Assembly: GCA_947624005.1 (NCBI GenBank) | Contig: CANQHV010000001.1 | Location: forward strand, 62,001 to 126,000 | Reading direction: 5' to 3' | DNA length: 64,000 nt | Source of the DNA: an uncultured Clostridia bacterium | GTDB lineage: Bacteria; Bacillota; Clostridia; Christensenellales; Borkfalkiaceae | In this document: positions 35,182 to 43,853 of the stretch, piece after piece | How positions within the stretch are numbered: position 1 is the stretch's first letter | How the letters are laid out: the number at the start of each line of letters is the position of its first letter | Translations under genes and position numbers: made by a program | The notes under the pieces: model-generated | The model's database searches: none | Told to the model about the DNA's origin: nothing | Seen by the model: only the letters and a program-made list of their open reading frames with translations

Positions 35182-36411
35182 ATGAAGTACGTTCTTATCG
35201 GAAATTCCACAGCCGCGGTTGCGTGCATAGAAGGTATTCGTTCGTTAGACAAAGACGGCGAAATAGTAGTTATTTCGTCCGAAAATCACCATTGCTACGG
35301 TCGTCCTCTGATTTCGTACTGTCTGCTCGGCAGGGTAAGCAAAGAAAATATGCTCTACCGCCCCGAAAATTTTTATAAGGACAACGGGGTTAAGACGATG
35401 CTCGGCAGAACGGTCGCCGAAATAGACGCGGCGGGCAAAAAAGTAGTGCTCGAAAACGGCGAAAGCGTTTCGTACGACAAACTTCTCGTCGCGACGGGGT
35501 CGCGCCCTTTCATACCGCCTATGGACGGCTTGGACGGCGTAAAAGACAAGTTTACTTTTATGACCTACGACGATATGGAAGCCCTCGGAAGTGCGCTGTC
35601 GCCCGAAAAAAGGGTGCTTGTAATAGGCGCGGGGCTTATCGGACTGAAATGCGTCGAGGGTATTCTGGCGCGCGTAAAGCAAGTTACGGTAGTGGACCTT
35701 GCGGACAGAATCCTGCCCTCCATATTGGACGCGGCGGGCAGCGAAATGATAAAATCCCAGCTCGAAAGTCTGGGCGTGAAGTTCGTTTCAAACGATTGCG
35801 CGGTTAAGTTCGAGGGGAATACGGCAACGCTTAAAAGCGGCGCAAAACTCGACTTCGATATACTTGTAACTGCGGTGGGCGTGCGCCCCAACGTCGAACT
35901 TGTAAAGAACGCGGGCGGCGAAGTAAACCGCGGCGTCGTGGTAGACGCGAAAATGAATACATCTCTCCCCGATATCTACGCCGCAGGCGACTGCGCCGAG
36001 GGCTACGATATGACGATAGACGCAAAGCGCATACTCGCGCTTCTTCCCAACGCTTATTTTCAGGGCAGGTGCGCAGGTATAAATATGGCGGGCGGCGTCG
36101 AATCGCATATGAACGGTATGCCGCTAAACGCAATAGGCTTTTTCGGCAGTCACGTTCTGACGGCGGGCGTTTACGAGGGCGAGGCGTTCGAAGAAAAAAC
36201 CGCCTCGACGTACAAAAAGCTGTTTGTAAAGGGCGGCAGGCTCGTTGGATTTATTCTTATAAACGATTTTCTGCGCGCGGGGATATATACCTCGCTTATA
36301 CGCAACGCAACTCCGCTTTCCGAAGTGGATTTCGAGCTGTTGAAAACCGAGCCGCAGTTGCTGGCGTTCTCGAAGGAAGTACGGGCGCAGAAGCTCGCAA
36401 GAAAGGTGTGA
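35182..36411 (+). CDS. FAD-dependent NAD(P)H oxidoreductase (NirB/rubredoxin-reductase-like)
   Basis: 409 residues. The FAD-binding start YVLIGNSTAAVACIEGIR (GxxxAA type), LLVATGSRPFIPP, the NAD(P) Rossmann loop VLVIGAGLIGLKCVEGI and the second FAD motif IYAAGDCAEGYD are all present. No redox-active CxxC is seen, so it is of the NirB/ferredoxin-reductase type, not a thioredoxin-like reductase. In this context it probably replaces GltD as electron donor for glutamate synthase, through the adjacent ferredoxin. The next gene starts 1 nt after its stop codon. Confidence 0.85.
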   Translation: MKYVLIGNSTAAVACIEGIRSLDKDGEIVVISSENHHCYGRPLISYCLLGRVSKENMLYRPENFYKDNGVKTMLGRTVAEIDAAGKKVVLENGESVSYDKLLVATGSRPFIPPMDGLDGVKDKFTFMTYDDMEALGSALSPEKRVLVIGAGLIGLKCVEGILARVKQVTVVDLADRILPSILDAAGSEMIKSQLESLGVKFVSNDCAVKFEGNTATLKSGAKLDFDILVTAVGVRPNVELVKNAGGEVNRGVVVDAKMNTSLPDIYAAGDCAEGYDMTIDAKRILALLPNAYFQGRCAGINMAGGVESHMNGMPLNAIGFFGSHVLTAGVYEGEAFEEKTASTYKKLFVKGGRLVGFILINDFLRAGIYTSLIRNATPLSEVDFELLKTEPQLLAFSKEVRAQKLARKV

Positions 36412-36412
36412 T

Positions 36413-37141
36413 ATGGTAATAAACGTAGACGAAAGCACCGATTTCCAAAAGCTTAACAGGCGCATAAGGGAAACGGGCGAAAAGCAGATAACAATCAACG
36501 GCTGCGTCGGACAGCGGTATATAGCGACGGGTCTTTCGGGTAAAAAAATCGAAATAAACGGCACGCCGGGCAACGCCCTCGGCGCGTACCTCAACGGTTG
36601 CGATGTATACGTGCACGGCAACGCGCAGGACGCTACGGGCGACACGATGAACGGCGGCAAAATAATAATATACGGCAACGCGGGCGACGCCACGGGTTAC
36701 GCTATGCGCGGCGGTAAAATTTACGTTAAAGGCAATACGGGTTACCGCGCGGGCATTCATATGAAGGCGTATATGGATATGAAGCCCGTAATAGTGATAG
36801 GCGGCAGAGCGGGTTCGTTCCTCGGCGAATATCAGGCGGGCGGAATTATAGTCGTGCTCGGCAAAAACGACGACGGCTTGCCCATAATGAACAACTTCTG
36901 CGGCACGGGTATGCACGGCGGGGTAATGTATCTGCGTTGCGACAACCTGCCGCACAGACTCCCCAAACAGGTCGCGTATGTGCAGAAAAAAGGTTCGGAA
37001 ATACCCGAACTCTGCGCGATTTTAAAGGACTATTGCTCGTATTTCGAAGAATTCGATTACAAATCGCTTATTTCCTCGAAGTTCTTCGTGCTTACTCCCG
37101 ACGCCGAAAACCCCTATAAACAGATGTATACAAACAATTGA
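36413..37141 (+). CDS. Glutamate synthase GXGXG domain subunit (GlxC-like)
   Basis: 242 residues of right-handed beta-helix with repeated G-x-x-G-x motifs (GDTMNGGKIIIYGNAGDATG, YAMRGGKIYVKGNTGYRAG, CGTGMHGGVMYLRC). This equals the C-terminal domain of ordinary GltB, a structural part that positions the other domains. AAGGTG precedes the ATG. It is the last gene of the cluster and is followed directly by a strong terminator. A formylmethanofuran dehydrogenase C-like protein has the same fold, but the neighbours decide for glutamate synthase. Confidence 0.88.
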   Translation: MVINVDESTDFQKLNRRIRETGEKQITINGCVGQRYIATGLSGKKIEINGTPGNALGAYLNGCDVYVHGNAQDATGDTMNGGKIIIYGNAGDATGYAMRGGKIYVKGNTGYRAGIHMKAYMDMKPVIVIGGRAGSFLGEYQAGGIIVVLGKNDDGLPIMNNFCGTGMHGGVMYLRCDNLPHRLPKQVAYVQKKGSEIPELCAILKDYCSYFEEFDYKSLISSKFFVLTPDAENPYKQMYTNN

Positions 37142-37142
37142 C

Positions 37143-37169
37143 AAAAAGCGCCCGTTCGGGCGCTTTTTT
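37143..37169 (+). terminator. Terminator of the glutamate synthase operon
   Basis: AAAAAGCGCCC-gttc-GGGCGCTTTTT, an 11-bp perfect stem with a T-run. Confidence 0.93.
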
Positions 37170-37176
37170 ATTAAGT

Positions 37177-37211
37177 AAAATAGGCGCGCACGCGGCAAGC
37201 CGCGTGCGCGC
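37177..37211 (-). terminator. Terminator of the first XRE gene
   Basis: A 13-bp GC-rich stem (37184-37196 with 37199-37211). On the minus strand it is followed by TTTT (37177-37180). Confidence 0.8.
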
Positions 37212-37230
37212 TTGAATTTTGTCCGAAAAT

Positions 37231-37440
37231 CTAATAATCCTTTCTTCCGCAAAGCACGTCTATGGAAATTTCGAATATATCGGCAAGTTTGCATAGATAC
37301 GTCAAAGTAGGGTCGGTTTTTCTGTTTTCCCATTCGCTTACGCACTGTTGCGTAACCCCAAGCCTTTCGGCAAGTTCAACCTGCGACAGCCCGTGTTCTT
37401 TCCGCAACGACTTTAAGTTTTCGGCAAATCTTATTTCCAC
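37231..37440 (-). CDS. XRE-family transcriptional regulator, small
   Basis: 69 residues, essentially one helix-turn-helix domain: FAENLKSLRKEHGLSQVELA followed by LGVTQQCVSEWENRKTDPTL. The GTG at 37440 is preferred, giving MEIRFAENLK. An in-frame TTG at 37458 would start inside an operator-like repeat. No dimerisation domain or ligand domain is attached. It is divergent from the lipoprotein gene at 37605. The intergenic region has three near-identical 14-bp palindromes, so autoregulation and repression of the lipoprotein gene are likely but inferred. Confidence 0.85.
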   Translation of the reverse strand: MEIRFAENLKSLRKEHGLSQVELAERLGVTQQCVSEWENRKTDPTLTYLCKLADIFEISIDVLCGRKDY

Positions 37441-37454
37441 GATAATTAAATTAT

Positions 37455-37513
37455 ACAATTATTATTGTTATTTTCTTGACGAACAATTATACTTGTATTA
37501 CAATTATAATTGT
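37455..37513. promoter_or_regulatory. Three palindromic operator candidates
   Basis: ACAATTATTATTGT (37455-37468), ACAATTATACTTGT (37483-37496) and the perfect palindrome ACAATTATAATTGT (37500-37513). The second lies between the -35 and -10 of the lipoprotein promoter and the third covers its -10. They are the likely binding sites of the adjacent XRE protein. Confidence 0.65.
37476..37504 (+). promoter_or_regulatory. Promoter of the lipoprotein gene
   Basis: TTGACG (37476-37481), 17 bp, TACAAT (37499-37504), occupied by two of the palindromes. The leader of about 95 nt runs to the ATG at 37605. Confidence 0.7.
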
Positions 37514-37604
37514 ATCGGGTCGGCAAATTGTCATATCGTGCGCAACGGCTTGTGTGACAAAAATCAGGCTTTGCCGTTTACAAAATAAATATAAGAGGTG
37601 AAAA

Positions 37605-38459
37605 ATGAAAAAGTTTGCAAGAATATTTGCGATAATCATATGCGCGGTGATTGCGGTATCGCTTTTCGCGTTTGCCGCGTGCAAAAATAAGGACGAGCCG
37701 AAAACGCCGTCGGTCGATACGGAAGGCGAGCCGTCGGACGACGGTGATAATACGCCCGACGATTCTTCTGACGATACGGAGGATGAGCCGACGGAAGAAA
37801 TCGAACAGTCGTACTTATTGGGCATATACGATTGGGACGTATATAAACTTATACTCGAAGACGAAAATTCCGCCGCGCTGATAATAAGCGGCGACGTCGG
37901 GGAAGTTTCCGACGGCGCGGCAGAAAGACAGTTGAGCGGGGAGTGGGAACTTGAAGATACTACCGTAACCGCAACTTTTACCGAAGACCTTGCGGCGGAA
38001 GCCGTAACGGTTGCCTCGGCGGAGCCTTTGGCGGTAATAACACTTTCAACGTCCATAGCCGAAGACGGCAGGGTGTCAATGAACGGTTCCGTAACCTATG
38101 ACGGCGAAACAAAGACCGCCGAGTTCGAATCGCCTTACGAACCCGTCAAAACAAAAAGCGAATGGAGCGACCTTATAGGTACGTATTCGACTTCTTGGCA
38201 TATGGAAAACGGTATCGGAAGCGCTACGATAGTAATAAAAGAAAACGGCTTTTTCAGCCTTACTATGAAGGAAATTCAGGTGCTTTCCGTTTTGGGGTAC
38301 GGCATTCTCGACGGCGATACGCTTACATTGGTTCAGGATACCACCAAAATTGGTAACGCATATACCTATCTCGACGGGACGGAGATACTGACGGTTGTCA
38401 GGTCGGACGGCACGGTAAAATTAATTGCCGACGGCAATATCTTTTTGACTAAACGGTAA
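37605..38459 (+). CDS. Uncharacterised lipoprotein
   Basis: 284 residues. A signal peptide (KKFARIFAIIICAVIAVSL) ends at a lipobox-like FAAC with Cys near residue 25. A low-complexity acidic linker follows (many D, E, S, T, P; about 28-68). The rest is a beta-rich soluble region with two related halves (YLLGIYDWDVYKLILEDENS; LIGTYSTSWHMENG...ATIVIKENGFFSL), both of the form a small-molecule or polymer-binding sandwich could take. It is likely anchored to the outer face of the membrane. AGAGGTG precedes the ATG. It appears to be controlled by the divergent XRE gene. Function unknown. Confidence 0.7.
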   Translation: MKKFARIFAIIICAVIAVSLFAFAACKNKDEPKTPSVDTEGEPSDDGDNTPDDSSDDTEDEPTEEIEQSYLLGIYDWDVYKLILEDENSAALIISGDVGEVSDGAAERQLSGEWELEDTTVTATFTEDLAAEAVTVASAEPLAVITLSTSIAEDGRVSMNGSVTYDGETKTAEFESPYEPVKTKSEWSDLIGTYSTSWHMENGIGSATIVIKENGFFSLTMKEIQVLSVLGYGILDGDTLTLVQDTTKIGNAYTYLDGTEILTVVRSDGTVKLIADGNIFLTKR

Positions 38460-38463
38460 CAAT

Positions 38464-38504
38464 AAAAAAAGGCGCGGGCGCAATATGCGCCCGCGCCTTT
38501 TTTT
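38464..38504. terminator. Bidirectional terminator
   Basis: A perfect stem AAAAAAAGGCGCGGGCGC/GCGCCCGCGCCTTTTTTT around a short AT loop, between the convergent lipoprotein gene and second XRE gene. Confidence 0.92.
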
Positions 38505-38564
38505 ATTTCCTTTCGAACTGTTGCGTGACATAATGCAATTCGGTTTGCGCGAATTATCGTGTCT

Positions 38565-38870
38565 TTATTTTTTATGGCTTAAAATAACCAGCACGGCGTC
38601 TTGTATTTCCTTGTCTGCCGAATTAAAAAGACTCAATATTTTGTGCGATTTAAGCCCGATTGCCGTATCTCCGCTGTAACTTTCCGAATTACCTATAAGA
38701 TAATCCACGGAAACCTCGAAAAATTTTGCCAAGGCAATCAGCTGCTCTATCGAAGGTTGGGTGTTCGAGTTTTCCCAATTATTATACGTGCCTTGACTGA
38801 CGTTCATTACTTTTGCCATCTGACGTTGCGAAAGCTCTCTTTCGCTACGCAATTCAAACAATTTTATCAT
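38565..38870 (-). CDS. XRE-family transcriptional regulator with short C-terminal extension
   Basis: 101 residues. The helix-turn-helix is FELRSERELSQRQMAKVMNV with SQGTYNNWENSNTQPSIEQL. A tail of about 40 residues (LKSHKILSLFNSADKEIQDA) resembles the helical tail often found in such regulators. The ATG at 38870 is chosen because GGGGTGATTAT precedes it. The frame extends to a TTG at 38885. It is divergent from the large membrane protein gene at 39031, with an operator-like inverted repeat between them. Confidence 0.85.
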   Translation of the reverse strand: MIKLFELRSERELSQRQMAKVMNVSQGTYNNWENSNTQPSIEQLIALAKFFEVSVDYLIGNSESYSGDTAIGLKSHKILSLFNSADKEIQDAVLVILSHKK

Positions 38871-38944
38871 ATAATCACCCCGCAAATTTGTTTATGTTTA
38901 TAATTCATACGATAAAATTATATTAAATTTTTTAATCAAAACTC

Positions 38945-38998
38945 TTGACATATTAGATTTTATGATTGTATAATTATAATATGATTAAATAATCTAAT
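38945..38998 (+). promoter_or_regulatory. Promoter plus inverted repeat of the TM2-like membrane protein gene
   Basis: TTGACA (38945-38950), 18 bp, TATAAT (38969-38974). ATTAGATT (38952-38959) and AATCTAAT (38991-38998) form an inverted repeat around the -10, with two direct copies of TATGATT (38961-38967, 38980-38986) inside. These are the likely sites of the adjacent XRE protein and differ from those of the first cassette. Confidence 0.6.
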
Positions 38999-39030
38999 CT
39001 TTATTCAATTTTTTGAAGCAAGGGGGGACT

Positions 39031-41004
39031 ATGAACAACGAAAATACGGACGTCGGAAGATTCAAAGATAAATTGACGCCTGAGCAAGCCGAAGATATTG
39101 AACGGAAAATGCAAAGCGCTTCCGACGAAAAGGTGCAAAGCGTAAACAGGTTCAAGGCTAAAAGCGTAAAAACCACGACGATGTTTTCGGCATTTTTCGG
39201 TATTTGGGGAGGGGGTAGTTTTTATCTCGGCAGATATAAACGCGGCGTAGCGAAGGTAATTTTCAGCTTCGTTATGCCTCTCGTTTTTGCCGTAATTTTC
39301 TTATTGTGGCTTATGCCGCTTAATAAGGGATATATAGCATACGGCAACGATTATAAGCAATTTTCGGGTGCGTCGTCGGAGGCAAGGCTCAGTTACACTG
39401 CTTCGTTCGACGAGGTGCGGGACGCGACGGAAGATTGCACGTTTACCCAATACGTAACCTATGCAGACTCTTATTTTTCGTCTGCTTTCGATTTCTTTTA
39501 CAAAAAAGCGGACAATACCTCTGATAATAAGGGAAAAATTACGATTATCGAAGAAAATATTGTAAAAGCGTCAAAATTAGCCGACCCCGAGCTCAGCGAC
39601 GAATTCGGCGCGATTAACGACGCTTTCGATAAGTTCGGCAATGAACCCGTAAGCAACGCAACCGACTCCGAGTACACTCATTTGACTTATGCCTTGTACA
39701 AAGAAAATCTCGGTGCGCTGTCCGCGGCTTTGCAAACCGTGTTCGCGCCCGAAATGCCGAACGGCGAAGTTTATATCGATAAGTTAAGGGAAGATTTGCA
39801 GGCAGTCAAGGCGGATGAAACCATTGCCGAAGAAAATGATTTAAAGGAAACTATCGATAAGCTTTTAAGCGCGTTACCTGGCAATTCGACGCTCACCGCC
39901 TTGGACGACTACGTTAAAAAGATTGCCGATTTGGATTTTTCACGCCTTTTACAAGATTTGGACGAAGAAAAATTCGCCGCATACACAAAGGCTTTTGCAA
40001 GTTTTGACGACGAGTTTGCGCACGCAGACGATTTGGTTGAACTGATTGCGTCGTACAAAAATTTATACGACAATTATTACGACGGCGAATTTCAGCTCTT
40101 TTCCGATTTTTCGGAATCCGTGCAAACGGTGGAATACGTAGGCAAAAATCCTATGGGCGGCAATTTAACCGCTTTGAATAATAACGTTAATCCGCTGCCC
40201 GACAGCGACGGTAATTATGTCAAAGGAATGGCGGACTTAATTGACGATATCGTAACGGGTTTAATGGAATATAAGGACGCGGCAGAAGCCGATTCGCTCG
40301 TTACGGTTTTGTCTGAAAGTTTAACCTCGCTCGGACAGAGATTGAGCGAACAGGCTATAAGCGACAAATTACAAGAAGTTTTCGAGGAAAGGCAAGCTGA
40401 CAACCAAAATAAAGAGAGGGTGAACCTGATAAGCGAATTTGAAAGCGAGTTTGCGAAATTTGTCGCGGGGGATTCGTGTGCCGAATTCCGAGAGCTGGCA
40501 GAAGCGTATAACGCCGCCACAATCGAAATTGCCGACGCTATTGAACAAATACAAGCCAATTTAGGTATGTTTAACAATTTTACGTGGTGTCTTGTTTCAA
40601 TCGGCAATGTTGACGCGTTAGAATACTATTTAAACGCGCCGAACTCCGCCGCCGATAAAAAAATAGGCGTAAAAACAACGCTTAAAAGGTGTTTCGACAA
40701 CTATAAAGAAGAAGAATGGACGGTTATAACGGACGGCGAAGCAGGTAAATGCAGGTTATCAACGCTAAATACGATGGCAAAACGCTTTGCAAATATGAAA
40801 AACGAGATAGAGAATTTAAACGCCAAAGCAGACGCAAAAATTCACAGTTGGAAATTAGCCTACGAATTTTGCAAAATGTTCTCGATAACGATGTTATCAA
40901 TCTATATGACGATAGTAATTGCATATTGGGTAGGCGATACTTTCAGAAATCGCGAAAAATGTCACAACTACAACTACGAACGTTTGAATGAAATTTTATC
41001 TTAA
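39031..41004 (+). CDS. Large membrane protein with TM2-like N-terminus
   Basis: 657 residues from the ATG at 39031, with AAGGGGGG just before it. Residues 1-50 are hydrophilic. About 51-100 form a TM2-like hairpin (AFFGIWGGGSFYLGRYKRGVAKVIFSF... has the G-x-F-Y-L-G-R-Y pattern). About 105-620 is a long, mostly helical, Asp/Glu-rich region, and the C-terminus has another membrane helix (FSITMLSIYMTIVIAYWVG). The large part between is probably on one side of the membrane. No enzymatic motif is visible and I do not recognise the family. Control by the divergent XRE gene suggests a conditionally expressed envelope or stress protein, which is inference. Confidence 0.65.
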   Translation: MNNENTDVGRFKDKLTPEQAEDIERKMQSASDEKVQSVNRFKAKSVKTTTMFSAFFGIWGGGSFYLGRYKRGVAKVIFSFVMPLVFAVIFLLWLMPLNKGYIAYGNDYKQFSGASSEARLSYTASFDEVRDATEDCTFTQYVTYADSYFSSAFDFFYKKADNTSDNKGKITIIEENIVKASKLADPELSDEFGAINDAFDKFGNEPVSNATDSEYTHLTYALYKENLGALSAALQTVFAPEMPNGEVYIDKLREDLQAVKADETIAEENDLKETIDKLLSALPGNSTLTALDDYVKKIADLDFSRLLQDLDEEKFAAYTKAFASFDDEFAHADDLVELIASYKNLYDNYYDGEFQLFSDFSESVQTVEYVGKNPMGGNLTALNNNVNPLPDSDGNYVKGMADLIDDIVTGLMEYKDAAEADSLVTVLSESLTSLGQRLSEQAISDKLQEVFEERQADNQNKERVNLISEFESEFAKFVAGDSCAEFRELAEAYNAATIEIADAIEQIQANLGMFNNFTWCLVSIGNVDALEYYLNAPNSAADKKIGVKTTLKRCFDNYKEEEWTVITDGEAGKCRLSTLNTMAKRFANMKNEIENLNAKADAKIHSWKLAYEFCKMFSITMLSIYMTIVIAYWVGDTFRNREKCHNYNYERLNEILS

Positions 41005-41101
41005 CGCAAAGCTTACGCAGGTAAGATAGGTTTTCCTGTTCTTGCCTGTACTTTGCGGCAAAAAAATTTCGCGCCAAGCGAAAAGCCCCCGTAAAGGGGG
41101 C
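41005..41101 (+). repeat. Three consecutive hairpins downstream of the membrane protein gene
   Basis: A 53-nt interrupted hairpin begins right after the stop codon (CGCAAAG 41005-41011 with CTTTGCG 41051-41057, and CAGG...CCTG inside). Then TTTCGC/GCGAAA (41067-41083) and GCCCCC/GGGGGC (41085-41101). None is followed by a T-run. Nothing else is seen in 41102-41163. Confidence 0.55.
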
Positions 41102-41163
41102 AATGGTACAAATCATTCGCATAAATAACACACAAAACGTCGGAACGCTTTTTGTATAAAACG

Positions 41164-41187
41164 AAAAAACGTTCACGGCGTTTTTTT
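41164..41187 (+). terminator. Intrinsic terminator before dapF
   Basis: AAAAAACG (41164-41171) pairs with CGTTTTTTT (41179-41187), with a 7-nt loop and a T-run. Confidence 0.7.
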
Positions 41188-41211
41188 GTCGCGGAAAATT
41201 CAAATATTTAA

Positions 41212-41240
41212 TTGCAACCTTGCGCCCGTAATGATATAAT
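41212..41240 (+). promoter_or_regulatory. dapF promoter
   Basis: TTGCAA (41212-41217), 17 bp, TATAAT (41235-41240). The leader is about 33 nt and includes GGAGGG at 41269-41274. Confidence 0.82.
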
Positions 41241-41279
41241 AAATGCGTAAAACGTTTGCGCAAAACGCGGAGGGTTAGA

Positions 41280-42113
41280 ATGAAATTTTACAAAATGCAC
41301 GGTATAGGCAACGACTATATCTATTTCGACTGTATGAACGGCGAGATAAAAGACCCCGAAAAGCTTGCCGTCCGCCTTTCGGACAGGCATTTTTCGATAG
41401 GCGGCGACGGCGTTATTTTATTGTGCCCCTCGAAAGTCGCCGATTGCAGAATGAGAATGTTCAACGCCGACGGTTCCGAGGGTAAAATGTGCGGAAACGG
41501 CATAAGGTGCGTGGGGAAACTTGCGCACGATTTAGGCTATGTCAAGGGCGAAAAATGTACAATTGAAACGCTTTCGGGCATAAAAACCCTCGAATTTACT
41601 CTCGACGGTAAGGGCAAGGTCGCTTTCGCCAAGGTCGATATGGGTGCGGCAATACTGCGCGGCGAGGATATTCCCTCGACTTTCAAAGGCGAAAAGGCGG
41701 TGGACGAACCTCTTACGGTGGACGGTCGGCTGTGGCGCGTTACGCTTGTTTCGATGGGCAACCCGCACTGCGTGGTATTCGAGGACCCCGACGGTCTTGA
41801 CCTCGCCTCGATAGGGCCGTCGTTCGAATACAGCCCCTCTTTCCCCGAGCGCATAAATACCGAATTTGTCAAGGTCGAAAAGAGGAACGTGCTTAAAATG
41901 CGCGTATGGGAGCGCGGAAGCGGCGAAACTTTCGCCTGCGGCACGGGCGCGTGCGCGGCGGCTGTCGCGTCCGTTCTGAACGGTTATTGCGACAAAGACA
42001 AGCCCATAACCGTCAAGCTTCTCGGCGGCGAACTCGAAATAACTTACACCGACAAAACCGTTTATATGTACGGTCCCGCGACGCTTGCGTTTACGGGCGA
42101 CGTCGAAATTTAA
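41280..42113 (+). CDS. dapF: Diaminopimelate epimerase
   Basis: Converts LL- to meso-diaminopimelate for lysine and peptidoglycan. KMHGIGNDYIYFD is the N-terminal signature. The two catalytic cysteines lie in EGKMCGNGIRCVG and ETFACGTGACAAAVA. 277 residues is the normal length. GGAGGG lies 5 nt before the ATG. The pathway partner dapL is two genes downstream, after pyrG. Confidence 0.96.
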   Translation: MKFYKMHGIGNDYIYFDCMNGEIKDPEKLAVRLSDRHFSIGGDGVILLCPSKVADCRMRMFNADGSEGKMCGNGIRCVGKLAHDLGYVKGEKCTIETLSGIKTLEFTLDGKGKVAFAKVDMGAAILRGEDIPSTFKGEKAVDEPLTVDGRLWRVTLVSMGNPHCVVFEDPDGLDLASIGPSFEYSPSFPERINTEFVKVEKRNVLKMRVWERGSGETFACGTGACAAAVASVLNGYCDKDKPITVKLLGGELEITYTDKTVYMYGPATLAFTGDVEI

Positions 42114-42127
42114 AATATATATATTTT

Positions 42128-42171
42128 AATTTGCCGAAGTTATTGCATTATCGGCAAATTTATGCTAAAAT
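42128..42171 (+). promoter_or_regulatory. pyrG promoter with inverted repeat
   Basis: TTGCAT (42143-42148), 17 bp, TAAAAT (42166-42171). A perfect 10-bp inverted repeat AATTTGCCGA (42128-42137)/TCGGCAAATT (42151-42160) surrounds the -35. The leader after 42178 contains a GC-rich hairpin (42199-42235). Confidence 0.55.
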
Positions 42172-42247
42172 TAGTACATTATTGAACGAATGAAGTTCGC
42201 GGCGGCAGGTGCGCGGAGTAACCGCCCCGCCGCTTTAAGGAGTAATT

Positions 42248-43846
<1,599 letters not shown>

Positions 43847-43853
43847 GGTTAAT

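Noticed and set aside
37455..37513. CRISPR-like short repeats
   Set aside because: Three palindromes with unequal spacing of 28 and 17 nt inside a promoter fit operators, not a CRISPR array. No array was found anywhere in the window.
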